Below are positions 1 through 10,326 of a stretch of DNA of 64,000 nucleotides, piece after piece. The stretch is taken from NCBI GenBank assembly GCA_963818645.1, contig CAWFTF010000010.1, positions 1-64,000 of the forward strand, written 5' to 3'. The notes beneath the pieces were generated by a model. The model did not search any database. It had not been told where the DNA came from and saw only the letters and a program-made list of their open reading frames with translations. Made by a program: the position numbers and the translations under genes. The number at the start of each line of letters is the position of its first letter. The first letter of the stretch is position 1. This DNA is from Gp6-AA40 sp963818645. GTDB lineage: Bacteria > Acidobacteriota > Vicinamibacteria > Vicinamibacterales > UBA2999.

Positions 1-691
1 CCCCGACCGCCAGGGTGCGCCCGTCGTCGCTGAGCGTCATCGACACACCGAATTGATCGCCATCACCGAAGCTGTCGGCGGTGGCGCCCGCTTCGCCCGT
101 GTTGGAGGCCTTGATGTATGCACGCTGGGTCCACGCCGTGCCGCTGCGAGTAAAGACGTAGGCCGCGCCCGCCTGCGGGATCGAGTGGTCGTCCTGATTG
201 CTGTTGATGCCGGTCGATTTGCTCGCTTCGCCGTAGGCCGAAACGGCCAACGTGTTGCCGTCGGCGCTCAGCGCGACGACGTGCCCGAACTCCGCGCCCA
301 TCTGGGGATTCGACGGCTTGACGTAGGCTTGCTGCGCCCATCCGTCGCCCTTCCGCACGAAGACATACACCGCGCCGGAGCCGTACATCGAGTTGTCGTT
401 CTGGTCGCCGTTGAGCCCCTTCGCGCCGCTACTCTCGTGCGGTGCTCCGACCGCCACGGTGTTCCCGTCGCTGCTGATGGCCACGCCCCATCCAGCATGA
501 CCGTCGAGCACGCCGCCGCACCCGAAATGGTCCTCGACGTCTGGGTTCGACGCCTTGAGATAGGCGATCTGCTTCAGCTGAGCCGTGCTGATGGATCCGG
601 CCGGTGGGGAAGCCTGTCTCCCGGCCACCAGCGCAACACCGGCAATCAGCACGAACACCGCGCCTGCGACCGCACGCAACTTGACGGACAT
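1..691 (-). CDS. FG-GAP repeat protein, C-terminus beyond window edge
   Basis: The reading frame is open from an ATG at 691 to the window edge (230 residues), so the C-terminus is missing. GGAGG lies just upstream of the ATG and fixes the start. A signal peptide (MSVKLRAVAGAVFVLIAGVA) is followed by at least three repeats of the form 'A.LSADGNTLAVSA...G..YVF.R.G..W.QQAYVK.SN', with loop motifs such as DGNTVAVGA and DDGRTLAVG. This is the FG-GAP/integrin-alpha-like beta-propeller seen in large secreted bacterial proteins. A surface or periplasmic adhesive or binding role is inferred; no catalytic motif is visible. It is transcribed divergently from the cytochrome gene at 849. Confidence 0.75.
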   Translation of the reverse strand, partial: MSVKLRAVAGAVFVLIAGVALVAGRQASPPAGSISTAQLKQIAYLKASNPDVEDHFGCGGVLDGHAGWGVAISSDGNTVAVGAPHESSGAKGLNGDQNDNSMYGSGAVYVFVRKGDGWAQQAYVKPSNPQMGAEFGHVVALSADGNTLAVSAYGEASKSTGINSNQDDHSIPQAGAAYVFTRSGTAWTQRAYIKASNTGEAGATADSFGDGDQFGVSMTLSDDGRTLAVG

Positions 692-848
692 CACGCCTCC
701 AGACCTCATGGACGGGCACGCGTGCGCCCGGGGAACTCGGAGAATCTCTCACTGGTGCGACGCGCTGTCAAATCCGCTCCTCGAATAAGTCGAGCGGAAG
801 AGGCTCGCATTGCCCGGGGCGATGGGGATGGGTATAGTCGGCGGTGCT

Positions 849-1991
849 ATGACAAAGAGGGCGAAGCACTCGATCGCAGGCGTTGCCGTGTTGGCCATCG
901 TGTGGCTCTCGGCTGTGGTAATCACCACCGGGCAGACCCCATCGACTCCCGCCGTTCCACCGATGGCCGAGCAGGTCTTCAAGAACGTCCAGGTGATGAA
1001 GGGCATTCCCGTGAACGAATTCATGGGGACGATGGGCGTATTCTCGGCCTCGCTCGGGATGTCGTGCGAGGACTGTCACGCGGCGGGTGATGCAGATTGG
1101 TCGGTATATGCGACCGACAGCCCGAGAAAGCAGATGGCGCGCGTGATGATCACGATGATGGCGACCATCAACAAGACGCACTTCCGCGGACGGCAAGTGG
1201 TCACCTGCTACACGTGCCATCGTGGGAGCGCCCGTCCGCGCGCGACCGCCGATCTCGCCGACCTGTATGGCACCGCGCCGTTTGGCGATCCGAACGCCGT
1301 CATCGAGCAGGCGCCGAATGCGCCCAAGGCCGACGAGATCCTCGACAAGTACATCCAGGCGATCGGCGGAGCCGCGCGCGTGGCCGCCCTTAAGAGCTAC
1401 GTGGCGAAGGGTACGAACGCGGGATATGGACCGGAAAACGAACCGCGCCCGTTCGAGATTTATTCGCGCCCCAATCAGCGCACGATGATCATTCGGACGT
1501 CGGGCGGAGACAGCACGACGACGTACGACGGCACGTCAGGCTGGATCGCCGCCCCGTTCAGGCCGGTTGCGGTGCTCGCGCTCAGCCCGCAGGAAGTGGA
1601 CGGCTTGAAGCTCGAAGCCGACCTCGCGCTGCCAGCCGGTATCAAGACGGCGCTCACGAACTGGCGGGTCGGTCTCACGACGGCCATCAACGACAAGGAA
1701 GTCCAAGTGGTCCAGGGCACCACGGCACGCGGCGGCACGGTGACGCTCTACTTCGATGCCGAGACCGGGCTGCTCGTGCGCCACGTTCGGTACAACGACT
1801 CGCCCGTCGGGCGTATCTCGAGGCAGACGGACTACTCCGACTATCGCGAAGTGGCCGGCGTGAAGATGCCGTTCAAGTGGACGGACACGTGGCTGGATGG
1901 ACGTGACATCGTGGAACTGACCGACGTGCAGCCGAACGTCAATATCGACGCGGCCAGGTTCGCAAAACCGGCCGCTCCGGCGGCGAAGTAA
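849..1991 (+). CDS. Two-heme reaction-centre-type cytochrome c fused to a LolA-like domain
   Basis: A 380-residue exported protein with an N-terminal signal/anchor (about residues 8-27). Two heme c motifs are visible, CEDCH near 73-77 and CYTCH near 120-124, in the arrangement of the photosynthetic reaction-centre cytochrome subunit family, which carries four hemes in phototrophs. From about residue 150 the protein changes to a beta-rich domain beginning ADEILDKYIQAIGG and ending around VELTDVQPNVN, resembling outer-membrane lipoprotein-carrier-like domains. The same kind of C-terminal domain occurs at the N-terminus of the MBL protein at 41579. No phototrophy genes are nearby, so a role in periplasmic electron transfer is inferred. 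An in-frame ATG at 810 is possible, but the ATG at 849 leaves a normal signal peptide. Confidence 0.8.
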   Translation: MTKRAKHSIAGVAVLAIVWLSAVVITTGQTPSTPAVPPMAEQVFKNVQVMKGIPVNEFMGTMGVFSASLGMSCEDCHAAGDADWSVYATDSPRKQMARVMITMMATINKTHFRGRQVVTCYTCHRGSARPRATADLADLYGTAPFGDPNAVIEQAPNAPKADEILDKYIQAIGGAARVAALKSYVAKGTNAGYGPENEPRPFEIYSRPNQRTMIIRTSGGDSTTTYDGTSGWIAAPFRPVAVLALSPQEVDGLKLEADLALPAGIKTALTNWRVGLTTAINDKEVQVVQGTTARGGTVTLYFDAETGLLVRHVRYNDSPVGRISRQTDYSDYREVAGVKMPFKWTDTWLDGRDIVELTDVQPNVNIDAARFAKPAAPAAK

Positions 1992-1994
1992 CGC

Positions 1995-2046
1995 GGGCTC
2001 TGGGCTCTAGACTCTGGCCAAAGCCCAGAGCCGAAAGCCCAAAGCC
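1995..2046. repeat. 7-bp degenerate repeat array with hairpin (word GGGCTCT)
   Basis: Successive 7-base words GGGCTCT, GGGCTCT, AGACTCT, GGCCAAA, GCCCAGA, GCCGAAA, GCCCAAA fill the gap between two convergent genes. GGCTCTGGGCT (1996-2006) pairs perfectly with AGCCCAGAGCC (2022-2032), so the array may act as a bidirectional terminator. It is one of at least twelve such arrays in the window. Confidence 0.7.
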
Positions 2047-2047
2047 G

Positions 2048-2754
2048 TCATCGTCCTGGCACTCCCAGATACTGCGTCTTGATCTCTTCGTTCTTCCACA
2101 GCGCCTGGGGCGCTGAGGAGTGGACGATTGTTCCCTGGTGCATGACGTGGGTGACGTCGGCCACGTCCACCGCGAATGCGGCGTTCTGTTCGACGAGCAG
2201 CACAGAGATGCCGTCCTCGCGCAGCTGACGAATCAGCCGGCCGACTTCGGCGACAACCGCGGTGCGAGTCCCTCGGTCGGCTCGTCCATCACGAGCAGCG
2301 TCGGGTTTGCGACCAGCGCCCGTGCGATTGCCAGCATCTGCTGTTCGCCGCCACTGAGGTTGTTGCCACCGTGATGACGTCTCTCCGCGAGGCGTGGAAA
2401 CAGCGCGAACACGCGATCGACGTTCCAGGCCGTGCCCGACTTCGCCGGCCGGACGGCAATCTGAAGGTTTTCGTGAACCGTGAGCGACACGAAGATGCGG
2501 CGTCCCTGAGGCACGAGGCTGATGCCGGTCTCACTGATTCGGTGAGCGGGCAGTCGCGTGACGTCGAGTCCATCGATGACGATGCGCCCGCGTCGGGCCG
2601 GTGTCAGCCCCGTCAGCGATCGACAGAGCGTCGTCTTGCCCACGCCATTGCGGCCGAGAACCGCGGTCACCTGGCCGCGTTCGGCGCGCAGCGTCGTGCC
2701 TTGCAGCACGTGGCTGTCGCCGTAGTAGGTGTGGACGTCGAGAATCTCCAGCAT
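2048..2754 (-). CDS. livF: Branched-chain amino acid ABC transporter ATPase LivF (frameshifted)
   Basis: ATP-binding subunit of a LivFGHMK-type importer, acting on the cytoplasmic face of the membrane. Visible motifs are Walker A GRNGVGKTT, signature LSGGEQQ and Walker B LLVMDEPTEGLAP, followed after a shift by the LivF-typical H-loop region LLVEQNAAFA and the ending TQYLGVPGR. One base is missing near 2247, just after EGLAP; restoring it gives about 235 residues, the normal family length. It is the last gene of the transporter run and its ATG lies 3 bases after the restored stop of livG. Confidence 0.88.
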
Positions 2755-2757
2755 GGC

Positions 2758-3532
2758 TCAGGGAGTGCCGCCAGCACGCGCCGAGATAGGCCTGCTGGAC
2801 GAGATCGTTCGCGCTAACCTCGTCGCGCGATCCGTCGGCGAGGACTCGCCCCTGATGCAGCACGGTGACGCGCTCGGCAAATGAGAACGCCACGTCCATG
2901 TCGTGCTCGATCAGCAGCACCGCGATCGACCGATCGAGCCCTTCGATCAGCTCGCGCATCGCGACACGCTCGGGTGAAGAGAGTCCGGCCATCGGCTCGT
3001 CGAGGAGCAGCAGCCGCGGCCGTCCCGCAAGCGCCAGAGCGACGTCGAGCCGACGTCGCGCCCCGTACGAGATGTGCCGTGCCTGCTCGTGCGCCAGGCT
3101 CGAGAGCCCGAATTGATCGAGCAGTCGCGCGGCGCGCTCGGTGAACTCGGTGTGCGACGACAGCGGCCGGAACATCGCGAACCGCTTGGGGTCGAGCGCG
3201 GTGCACGCCAGAAGCACGTTCTCCATCGCCGTGAGCTCGGGAAACAACCTCGTGATCTGAAACGTTCGCGAGATGCCGAGCGCCGCCCGCTGATGCGGCT
3301 TGAGTGTCGTGACGTCTTTTCCGTCGAGTGCAATCGCGCCGGCACTCGGCGCCAACTCTCCGCTGATCACGTTGAACAGCGTCGTCTTGCCGGCACCATT
3401 CGGCCCGATCACCGCATGACGCGCGCCGGGCTGCACGGCGAGCGTCACCTCGTCCACCGCCTTGAGCCCGCCGAAATGCCGCGAGACGCGCTCGAGCTGA
3501 AGGCAGGGCGCGCCCACTGCGCTACCGGGCAT
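2758..3532 (-). CDS. livG: Branched-chain amino acid ABC transporter ATPase LivG
   Basis: Second ATPase of the Liv importer. Walker A GPNGAGKTT, the LivG-type signature HISYGARRRLD, Walker B LLLLDEPMAG and H-loop LIEHDMDVAF are all present, and the protein ends with the LivG-like VQQAYLGA. As written the frame runs on into livF; one missing base near 2783 restores a TGA at 2758-2760, directly before the livF start. The ATG at 3532 lies inside the end of livK (10-base overlap); a GTG at 3544 is also possible. It pairs with LivF under the LivH/LivM permeases. Confidence 0.88.
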
Positions 3533-4718
3533 AGAGCGGTTCACTCAGGTAGCGCGCCGGGTCGAATGTCCAGAACTGGGAGACGCGAGGAAACGTGTCG
3601 ATCACTGTGTTCTGCAACTGGCCGTTCACGCGCTCGACGCGGCGGATGTAGACGTTCTCGATCGGGTTGCCGTACTGGTCCAGCTCCACGGGACCGCGAG
3701 GAAGCCCCTCGGGCTTGCACTCGCCGCAGCGCGTCGACGAGGGCCTGGCGATCTTCGACTCGTCCGTCGATGGCGTTGATGGCCGCGATCGAGCCACTTG
3801 CCTCCCGTGTACATGCTTTCCGAGTAGTAGCTCGGCACCTTCTTGTAGCGCGTGCGATACGACTCCGCGAACGTCTTGTTGGCCGGCGTGTCGAGCGCGG
3901 CGCTGTAGTGCAACGCGGTAACCGTGCCGAGCGCTTCGTCACCCATGAACGGCAACACGTGTTCGTCGGTCGTCGTCCCGCCGCCGATCAGCTGCACGCG
4001 ATCTTTCAGCCCGAACTCCTGATACTGCCGCATGAACTGGAGCGCCGACCGGCCGAGCAGCAGTGCGTAGACCGCGTCGACGTCGCGCGGGATCTGCGCG
4101 AGATAGGGCGCGAAGTCGTGGACGGAGATCGGTACCCAGATCTTCTGGCGGATCTGGCCGCCTTGCGGCGAGGAACGTCCGCTCGAAGCCGCCGACCGAC
4201 TCCCAGCCGAACGCGTAGTCGAGCGCGATCGTGACCACAGATCGAACACCGAGCGTGTGGTAGGCGTACTCACCGAACGCGTGATTCGGCTGACTGCCGC
4301 TCCACCCGGTGCGCACGATCCACTCGCTTCGCCGCCGCTGCGTCAGGTCGTCGGCCGACACGACGGGGTAGACCATCGGGATCTTCATCGAGGTGATGTA
4401 CGGCGCCAGCGCGTAGCCGGTGGAGGAGAGCAGTGCTCCGGCCATCACGTGCACTTCGTCGCGCTCGACGAGTTTCCGCGCCTTTGTCAGGCCCACTGCC
4501 GGGATCGCTTCATCGTCTTCGACGATGAGCTCGATCTTCCGGCCTCCCGCGCGGTAGCCGATCTCGTCGAGGTACATCAGGAAGCCGTTCAGGATGTCGC
4601 GCCCGTTCTGCGCGTTGCCGCCGGAGAGCGGCACCATGAACCCGATCTTGATTGGTGTCTGCGGCGTGCCCGTCTGCGCGCTGATGATCGTCGCCGCGGC
4701 GATCAGCGCGGCCAGCAC
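3522..4718 (-). CDS. livK: Branched-chain amino acid ABC transporter substrate-binding protein (three frameshifts)
   Basis: Periplasmic type-1 binding protein of the LivK family. The signal peptide (VLAALIAAATIISAQ) precedes TPIKIGFMVPLSGG, the family's first strand, and a long conserved core including MKIPMVYPVVSADD and YHTLGVRSVVTIALDYAFG. The reading frame shifts near 4168, 3800 and 3722, but the pieces join in order through QIRQKIWVPIS, DEALGTVTALHYSAALDTP, NPIENVYIRRVERV and YLSEPLYAR. Placing the binding protein between the permease and ATPase genes supports its role. The ligand cannot be read from sequence; aromatic and aliphatic carboxylate ligands are common among acidobacterial members. 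The start is uncertain; a GTG at 4718 gives a normal leader. Confidence 0.82.
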
Positions 4719-4738
4719 GGCGATCGACGTCCGGAGGA

Positions 4739-5664
4739 CTACGCGCGCCGTCGCTGTCCGAGGTTCCACAGTCCTTGCGGCGCCCAGAGAATCGTCACGA
4801 TGTAGACGATGCCGAGAATGAGCAGCCATCGCGCTGTGTAGGCGCTCATGACGTTCTTCAGGATGACGATCGCGCCCGCGCCGATCACCGGACCCACGAG
4901 CGTGGCCGGTCCGCCAAGCGTGACCATCAGAAAGAGCTCTGACGAGGCCGTCAGGTCCAGATAGGTCGGGCTCACGAAGCCGTTGTAGTACGCCCACATG
5001 ACGCCCGCGACGCTGGCGAACGCACCGGCACAGACGTAACTCAGATAGCCGTGCACCCAGGTGTTGAAGCCGAGGCTCTCATGCGAGGCTCGTTCTCACG
5101 GATGCCTCGAAGCGTGAGCCCGAACGGAGAGCGCACGAGCAGCGCCATCAGCAGAGCGCTGCACCGCAAAGACGAGCAGCGCGACGTAGTAGAAGGGGAT
5201 CGGGCCAGTCGCAGGCAGCCCGATGAGCCCTTCGAGTCGTGGGATGCCGGAGATGCCGTTGTCACCGCCGGTCACCGGAATCCATCGAAAGCTGAGGCCC
5301 CACAGCACCATGCCGAGCGCCATCGTGATCATCAGGAAGTACACGTCGCGGACGTGCGACACGATGAGCCCGAAGCAGCGCTGCCAGGAGCGTGCCCGAC
5401 CAGAAAGCCGCCTGCAATCGACGTCCAGACGCCGGCGTGATACGTCGTCGACAGCACGCCGACTCCGTAGGCGGCGACACCAAAGAAGCCGGCGTGTCCG
5501 AGCGAGGGAAGACCGGTGTATCCGAGGAGCAGGTCGAGGCTCATGGCGAGGATGCCGAGGATCACCATCTGCGTCAGGAGCCCGACCCAGTACGCGGACA
5601 AGAACGGCGGACCGACCAGCAGAAACAGCGGCGCAGCAGCCCGAGCGAGCAGCAGCCTCCACAT
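4739..5664 (-). CDS. livM: Branched-chain amino acid ABC transporter permease LivM (three frameshifts)
   Basis: Inner-membrane permease with many hydrophobic helices. Recognisable LivM segments are DLLLGYTGLPSLGHAGFFG near the N-terminus, MITMALGMVLWGLSFRWIPV with TGGDNGISGI in the middle, and YLDLTASSELFLMVTLGG near the end. Frameshifts near 5380, 5165 and 5080 split the gene, but the order and length (about 308 residues) fit one permease. The ATG at 5664 lies 16 bases after the livH stop, indicating co-transcription. Confidence 0.85.
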
Positions 5665-5679
5665 GCGACGACGATCGCT

Positions 5680-6537
5680 CTACGCGCGGCCATACAAACC
5701 GGTTGGCTTGAGCGCGAGCACGATCACCATCGGCGCAAACAACGTGAAGTACGAGAGCTCGGGCACCAGCGCTTTGCCGAAGTTGTCGATCATGCCGACG
5801 ACGATCGCGCCGATCGAGCGCGCCCTTGAGACTGCCCATGCCGCCGATGATCACGACGACGAACGCGAGCGGCAGCAGGTCGAAATCCATCCCGGCATAG
5901 CCGCCGAGGATCGGCCCGCCCATCACGCCGCCGAACGCCGCGAGCGCCGCGCCGACCGCGAAGACACCACCGGACAGCCGCGCCACGTTGATCCCCGTCG
6001 CTGCGGCCATCTCCGGATCGTCAACCGTCGCGCGCACGCGCGCCCCGATCAGCGTCCGGTCGTTGATGATCCACAGCCCCGCACCAACCAGCGCCGCGAC
6101 GACGATCACGAACAGGCGATACCACGGGAATACGACCGCGCCGGCTTCCATCGAGCCCGCAAGCCACCGCGGCGTCGTCAGCGTGAACGGGTCACCGCCC
6201 CAGATCATCAGCGCCGCGTCGCGAAAGAACAGCGCGAAGCCCATCGTCATCATCATCTGTGCGAGCGGTTGTGCCGCGAAGCGACGGAGGAAGAGACGCT
6301 GCATGAGGAAGCCAACCGCAGCGACGACGAGGACGGCGAGCGAGCGTTCCAGCGAGCAGGCTCTGACGTCCGCGCCGCGACGCTGTAGGCGACGTAGACG
6401 CCGAGCATGTAGAACGAGCCGTGTGCGATGTTGACGATTCGCATCACGCCGAACGCCAGCGTGAGACCGCTGGCGATCAGGAACAGAAGCGCGGCCGAGA
6501 ACAGTCCGTTGAGCGACTGGACGATGAGATAGGTCAA
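5680..6537 (-). CDS. livH: Branched-chain amino acid ABC transporter permease LivH (two frameshifts)
   Basis: Inner-membrane permease. The N-terminus LIASGLTLAFGVMRIVNIAH and the EAA-like stretch LPLAFVVVIIGGMGSLKGA are typical of LivH. Frameshifts fall near 6370 and 5826; after the second, the restored frame continues IGAIVVGMIDNFGKALVPEL and closes with a TAG at 5680. The restored length is about 286 residues. It starts 3 bases after the stop of the HbpS-like gene, so the secreted protein and the transporter probably share one transcript. Confidence 0.87.
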
Positions 6538-6539
6538 AC

Positions 6540-7189
6540 CTAATTCCCGCGGCCGCCCTGACGCCCTGCGCCTGCCCTGCCGGCAGGCGCTCCGCCCGGT
6601 GCGCCAGCGGCCACGCGGGCGTGGGCAGCGGCGGCTGCGGACCGAGCACCTTCGTCAGCGCCTGATACGCGCACTGCTCGTCCATGTTTCCGCCGCCGAC
6701 ACCGATGGCGCCGATCAGATTGCTTTCGACCACGATCGGCAGTCCGCCGCCGACGAAGTAGTAGGCGAGGCCGGACTCCTTCCCGAGGTCGAGGCGAATC
6801 AGCGCGCCCGTCAACATCGCTGAAGCGCTGCGCAACCGCGCTCGACGGCGTGCGCGCGTAGAGCGCGGTCTTCGCCTTCATCAGGCCGGTCTCGACCCCG
6901 ATCGGAAGAACACCGTCCATGACATGCGCGTCGACGATGTCGCCGTTGGGCGCGAGGACGAAGATGGCGTAGTTGCCCGGGCCGCCCTGCTGAGCGCGCG
7001 CGAAGTCGACGCACGCGTCGACAATCTGCCGTGCAACCGTCGAGCTGATCTGATTCTTCATCAGCGTCCGCTGCGCGATCTCTTGGACACGGTCGCCTTG
7101 TCGAGCGGAACGGCGTTGGCTCCCTGAGCCAGAACAACAGCCGGCGCCAACATGGCGATGAGGAAGACGATGGTCGTAGCTCTCTTCAT
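6540..7189 (-). CDS. Secreted HbpS/GlcG-family heme-binding-like protein (frameshifted)
   Basis: An exported protein of the GlcG/HbpS (DUF336) family. The signal peptide MKRATTIVFLIAMLAPAVVL follows a good AGAGGTG ribosome-binding site. The mature part carries the family features LMKAKTALYARTPSS and YYFVGGGLPIVVESNLIGAI followed by GVGGGNMDEQCA. Frameshifts are inferred near 7093, 6830 and 6620; the last returns to the frame that ends AGRQGGRGN just before livH. Family members bind heme or degradation intermediates, and the gene often sits beside hydroxyacid and amino-acid catabolic genes, as here. The exact ligand is unknown. Confidence 0.75.
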
Positions 7190-7214
7190 ACGCACCTCTT
7201 TGCGTCGATAGTAG

Positions 7215-8239
7215 TTACGAGTAGTTACCTCCGTGCTCGAGGATGATCTTCATCCGCGCACCGCTGTCTGATCCGAGCATGCCGATCGCGGCCTTCAGAT
7301 CCTCGAGCGGCATGACGTCGCTGACGAGCGGCTCGAGCCTCACCTGGCCTCGTTCGACGAGGCCGATCGACGCCGGGTAGTCCTCGCTCTTGGCGACGCG
7401 TGCGTTGATGAGCGCGAGCTCCTTGAAATACAGGTCGTAGAACGGCAGCGCCCCTTCCTTCGCCGTGATGATCCCGAAGAGCAGCAGCCGTCCGCCAGAC
7501 CGCGCCATGTGAATCGGCCGACGAGAGCGACTGGACAACGCCGGTCGTCTCGATGATCGACGTCGGCGCCGCGTCCTTCGGTCACCTCTCGCACTCGCGC
7601 CACGGCATCGTCGCCGCCCGGTATCGTCATGTCTGCGCCGAGCGTTTCGGCCAGCGCGCGCTTGTCGGCGCTGCGCGTGACACCGATGACCGTTGCGCCC
7701 CGCGCCTTGGCGAGCTGCACGTGCAGTTGCCCGGTGACGCCGAGGCCAAGGACGACGACGAACTCGCCGGGGAAGATGTCGATCTGCCGCTGCGCGTGAA
7801 GACAGGTCGTGAGGACCTGGATCAGCGGGGCGACTCGAGTTTCGACCGACGCTGGCAGCGGAAAGGCGTGGCTTGGTGGAACGGTGACGTACTCGGCAAA
7901 CCCGCCGTCACGGTCGCGTCCAACGAGCACGCCGTTCGTGCAGAGATGTGTCTGACCGATCCGGCAGTGAAAGCACGTCCGGCAATAGAGCTGCGGATCG
8001 ACGATGACGCGGTCGCCGGCGCGCAACGCACTCGCGCCTGCATCGACCACCTCGCCCGCCATCTCGTGACCCATGATGCGCGGATACTTGACAGGAATGG
8101 CGCCGTTGAAGATCTTGTAGTCGGTGCCGCAGATCCCGCTGTGCGTCACGCGCACGAGCAGCTGGCCCTGCTCGGGCCCTGGCCGCGCCACATCGTCCCG
8201 GACCAGTTCCCCGGGCGCCGTCAACACCATCGCTTTCAT
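7215..8239 (-). CDS. Zinc-dependent alcohol/sorbitol-type dehydrogenase (frameshifted)
   Basis: Medium-chain dehydrogenase/reductase, NAD(P)-dependent. The catalytic zinc site is visible as GICGTDYK and GHEMAGEV, the structural zinc knot as CRTCFHCRIGQTHLC, and the Rossmann motif as VLGLGVTGQLHVQLAKA. Shifts near 7565 and 7520 break the last third; the restored C-terminus reads GRLLLFGIITAKEGALPFYD to LEHGGNYS. The restored length is about 341 residues. The ATG overlaps the stop of the hydroxyacid dehydrogenase gene (ATGA), so translation is probably coupled. The substrate is likely a hydroxyl or hydroxyacid intermediate of the compound taken up by the adjacent transporter (inference). Confidence 0.85.
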
Positions 8240-9211
8240 CGGTGTGCGAGAGCCTCGGGTTGACTGGATTGCGCGGCGCCTTGCCACTGAGCACGGCGAC
8301 GACTTCCTGGGCCGCTTTCACCTGCAGTTCCACGAGCGACTCCTCGGAGTAGAAGCTCGTGTGCGGCGTGATGATGACGTTGTCGCGTCCGAAGAGCGGC
8401 GACGGCGGCGGCGGTTCCTGCGTCATCACGTCGAGAGCGGCGCCGCGCGATCTGTCCGGAGTCGAGCGCCTCTGCCAGCGCGGCCTCGTCGATGATCGGC
8501 CCTCGCGCGGTGTTCACGATGTACGCGCCTCGCTTCATCTGGCCGAACGTGTCGCGGTTGAAGAGATTCCGCGTCTCAGGCGTGAGCGGCGTGTGAACGG
8601 AGATGTAGTCGGACGTCTGCCAGCAGCGTCGGGAGCTCCACCTTCTCAACTCCCGCGCCTGAGAACACGTCGGCCGGGATGAACGGATCGTAGGCGACGA
8701 CCTTCATCCCGAACGCCTTCGCCTTCGGAGCGACGAGCTGCGGAATTCTGCCGAAGCCGACAAGACCAAGGACGCTTCCGCGCAGGCGGTGAATCGGCAC
8801 GACCGCTTTCATCTCCCAACGTCCGCCGTGCGTGCGCGCACTCGACGACGGAATCTTTCGAACGACGGCAAGGAGGAGCGCCATCGCATGATCGGACACT
8901 TCGTCGATGCAGTAGTCCGGCACCTTCGTGACGACGATGCCGGCGGCGGTGGCCGCGTCGATGTCGACGTTGTCGACGCCGATGCCGAAGCGCGAGATGA
9001 CACGGCACTTCGGCATCTTCTGGATCATGTCGGCCGTGATCTTGGCGTAGGTCACCAGCAGCGCGTCGGACGACGCAGCCGCGCCAACGATCCCTTCCGG
9101 CGTCGGCGTATCCGCCATGCGGAGTTCGGCGCCTATCGCGGCGAGCACCTGGCGCGCCGGGTCCAGATTTGGGAAAACGGAATCAGAAACTGTGACGTGA
9201 AATGAGGCCAT
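8236..9211 (-). CDS. D-2-hydroxyacid dehydrogenase (frameshifted)
   Basis: NAD-dependent D-isomer hydroxyacid dehydrogenase. Motifs in order: GIGVDNVDIDAA (substrate loop), LGLVGFGRI followed by VAPKAKAFGMKVVAYDPF (nucleotide fold), NTARGPIIDEAAL (catalytic arginine region) and ITPHTSFYSEES (catalytic His). The C-terminal NPVNPEA is typical. Frameshifts near 8625, 8443 and 8262 split it; the restored stop TGA at 8236 overlaps the next ATG. The length of about 324 residues is normal. It starts two bases after the MetE-like gene. It could act on glyoxylate, hydroxypyruvate or another 2-oxo acid produced in this operon. Confidence 0.85.
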
Positions 9212-9213
9212 AG

Positions 9214-10326
9214 TTATGTCGTGTTCCAGACCTTTCGTGCTGTGTCGGCGACGAGTTGCAGCTTCTGCCATTGCTCGTCTTCGGTCAACAGATTACCTTC
9301 GAGCGATGATGCGAAGCCACACTGCGGGCTGATCGCCAGGTTGTCGAGCGGCACGTACTGGTTCGCTTGATCGATTCGACGAAGGAGCGTCTCCTGCAGC
9401 TCGAGCTGGGGCACTTTGCTGCTGATCAGGCCGAGAACGACACCCTTATTGCTCGGAACGAAACGGAGCGGCTCGAACGTGCCGGCGCGATCGGACTCGT
9501 ATTCCAGGAGAAAGAGATCCACGTCGAGTTGGTTGAACAACTTTTCCGCGATCGAATCGTAACCGCCCTCCGCGTACCACTGGCTCCGATTGTTTCCCCG
9601 ACAGAGGTGGATGCCCAGCGTCACACCCTCTCGTCGCGCTCCGTCGAGGCACGCATTGTCGACGCGGATCGCTTCGTCGAGCGCGTCGTCGGGACGACGT
9701 CCATTTCCCTTCTGACGTAGTCACGCCATTTCGGATCGAGGTAGTAGCTATACCGCGGCGCGTCGATCTGCACGTAGTTGACGCCCTCGTCCACCAGCGC
9801 ACGAATCTCAGACTTGATGACGGGGACGACATCCCACAGGAAGTCGGAGTAGCTGGCGTACGCCCGCTCGCTCAGTCCCTTCCGGTAGGCGATGGCCGGA
9901 AACTGATTGGCGGTGGGCACGGTCATCTTGATGTCGCCGGGGCTGTGATCCAGCAGGAAGTCGACCTCATGTCTGGTCAGGCGCTTCTTTTGCCTGACTT
10001 TGTCCACCACCAGCCCGGTCAACTGCGCGATTCCGGTCTTGGGATCCGCTCCGCCTTGCCCTTTCCAGGAGCGGGCGATCGATCCGTCGTTGTCCAGTCC
10101 GTCGATCGACTCGTAGAAGTCACCCATGAACCCGCTGCGGCGCAGTTCGCCGTCGGTGAAGATCCTGAAGCCGAGGTCTTTCTGGCGCTGAAGCGCGCGC
10201 AGGATGTGTCGGTCCTCGATCTCGCGGAGGCGGTCAGGGCGTCAACGACTGGTCGTTGCGGGCATCCAGAATTTCTTGTGGACGAAGAAAGCTGCCGACC
10301 TGGTCGGCTCGGTACCTGATGGCCAT
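9214..10326 (-). CDS. Short cobalamin-independent methionine-synthase-like methyltransferase (frameshifted)
   Basis: A UROD/MetE C-terminal-type barrel of about 370 residues, half the length of full MetE. Zinc ligands are visible in IHLCRGNN (His, Cys) and SPQCGFAS (Cys); the N-terminus RADQVGSFLRP and the pair DGELRRSGF and YVQIDAPRYSYY are family features. Shifts near 10235 and 9695 interrupt the frame. The ATG at 10326 directly follows the stop of the binding-protein gene. Short homologues usually lack the folate-binding half and in catabolic clusters often act on other substrates or as lyases, so a methionine role should not be assumed. Confidence 0.8.

Noticed and set aside
2048..9211. 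Programmed frameshifting as an explanation for the broken genes
   Set aside because: The shift sites share no slippery heptamer or downstream structure, go in both directions and affect unrelated families.
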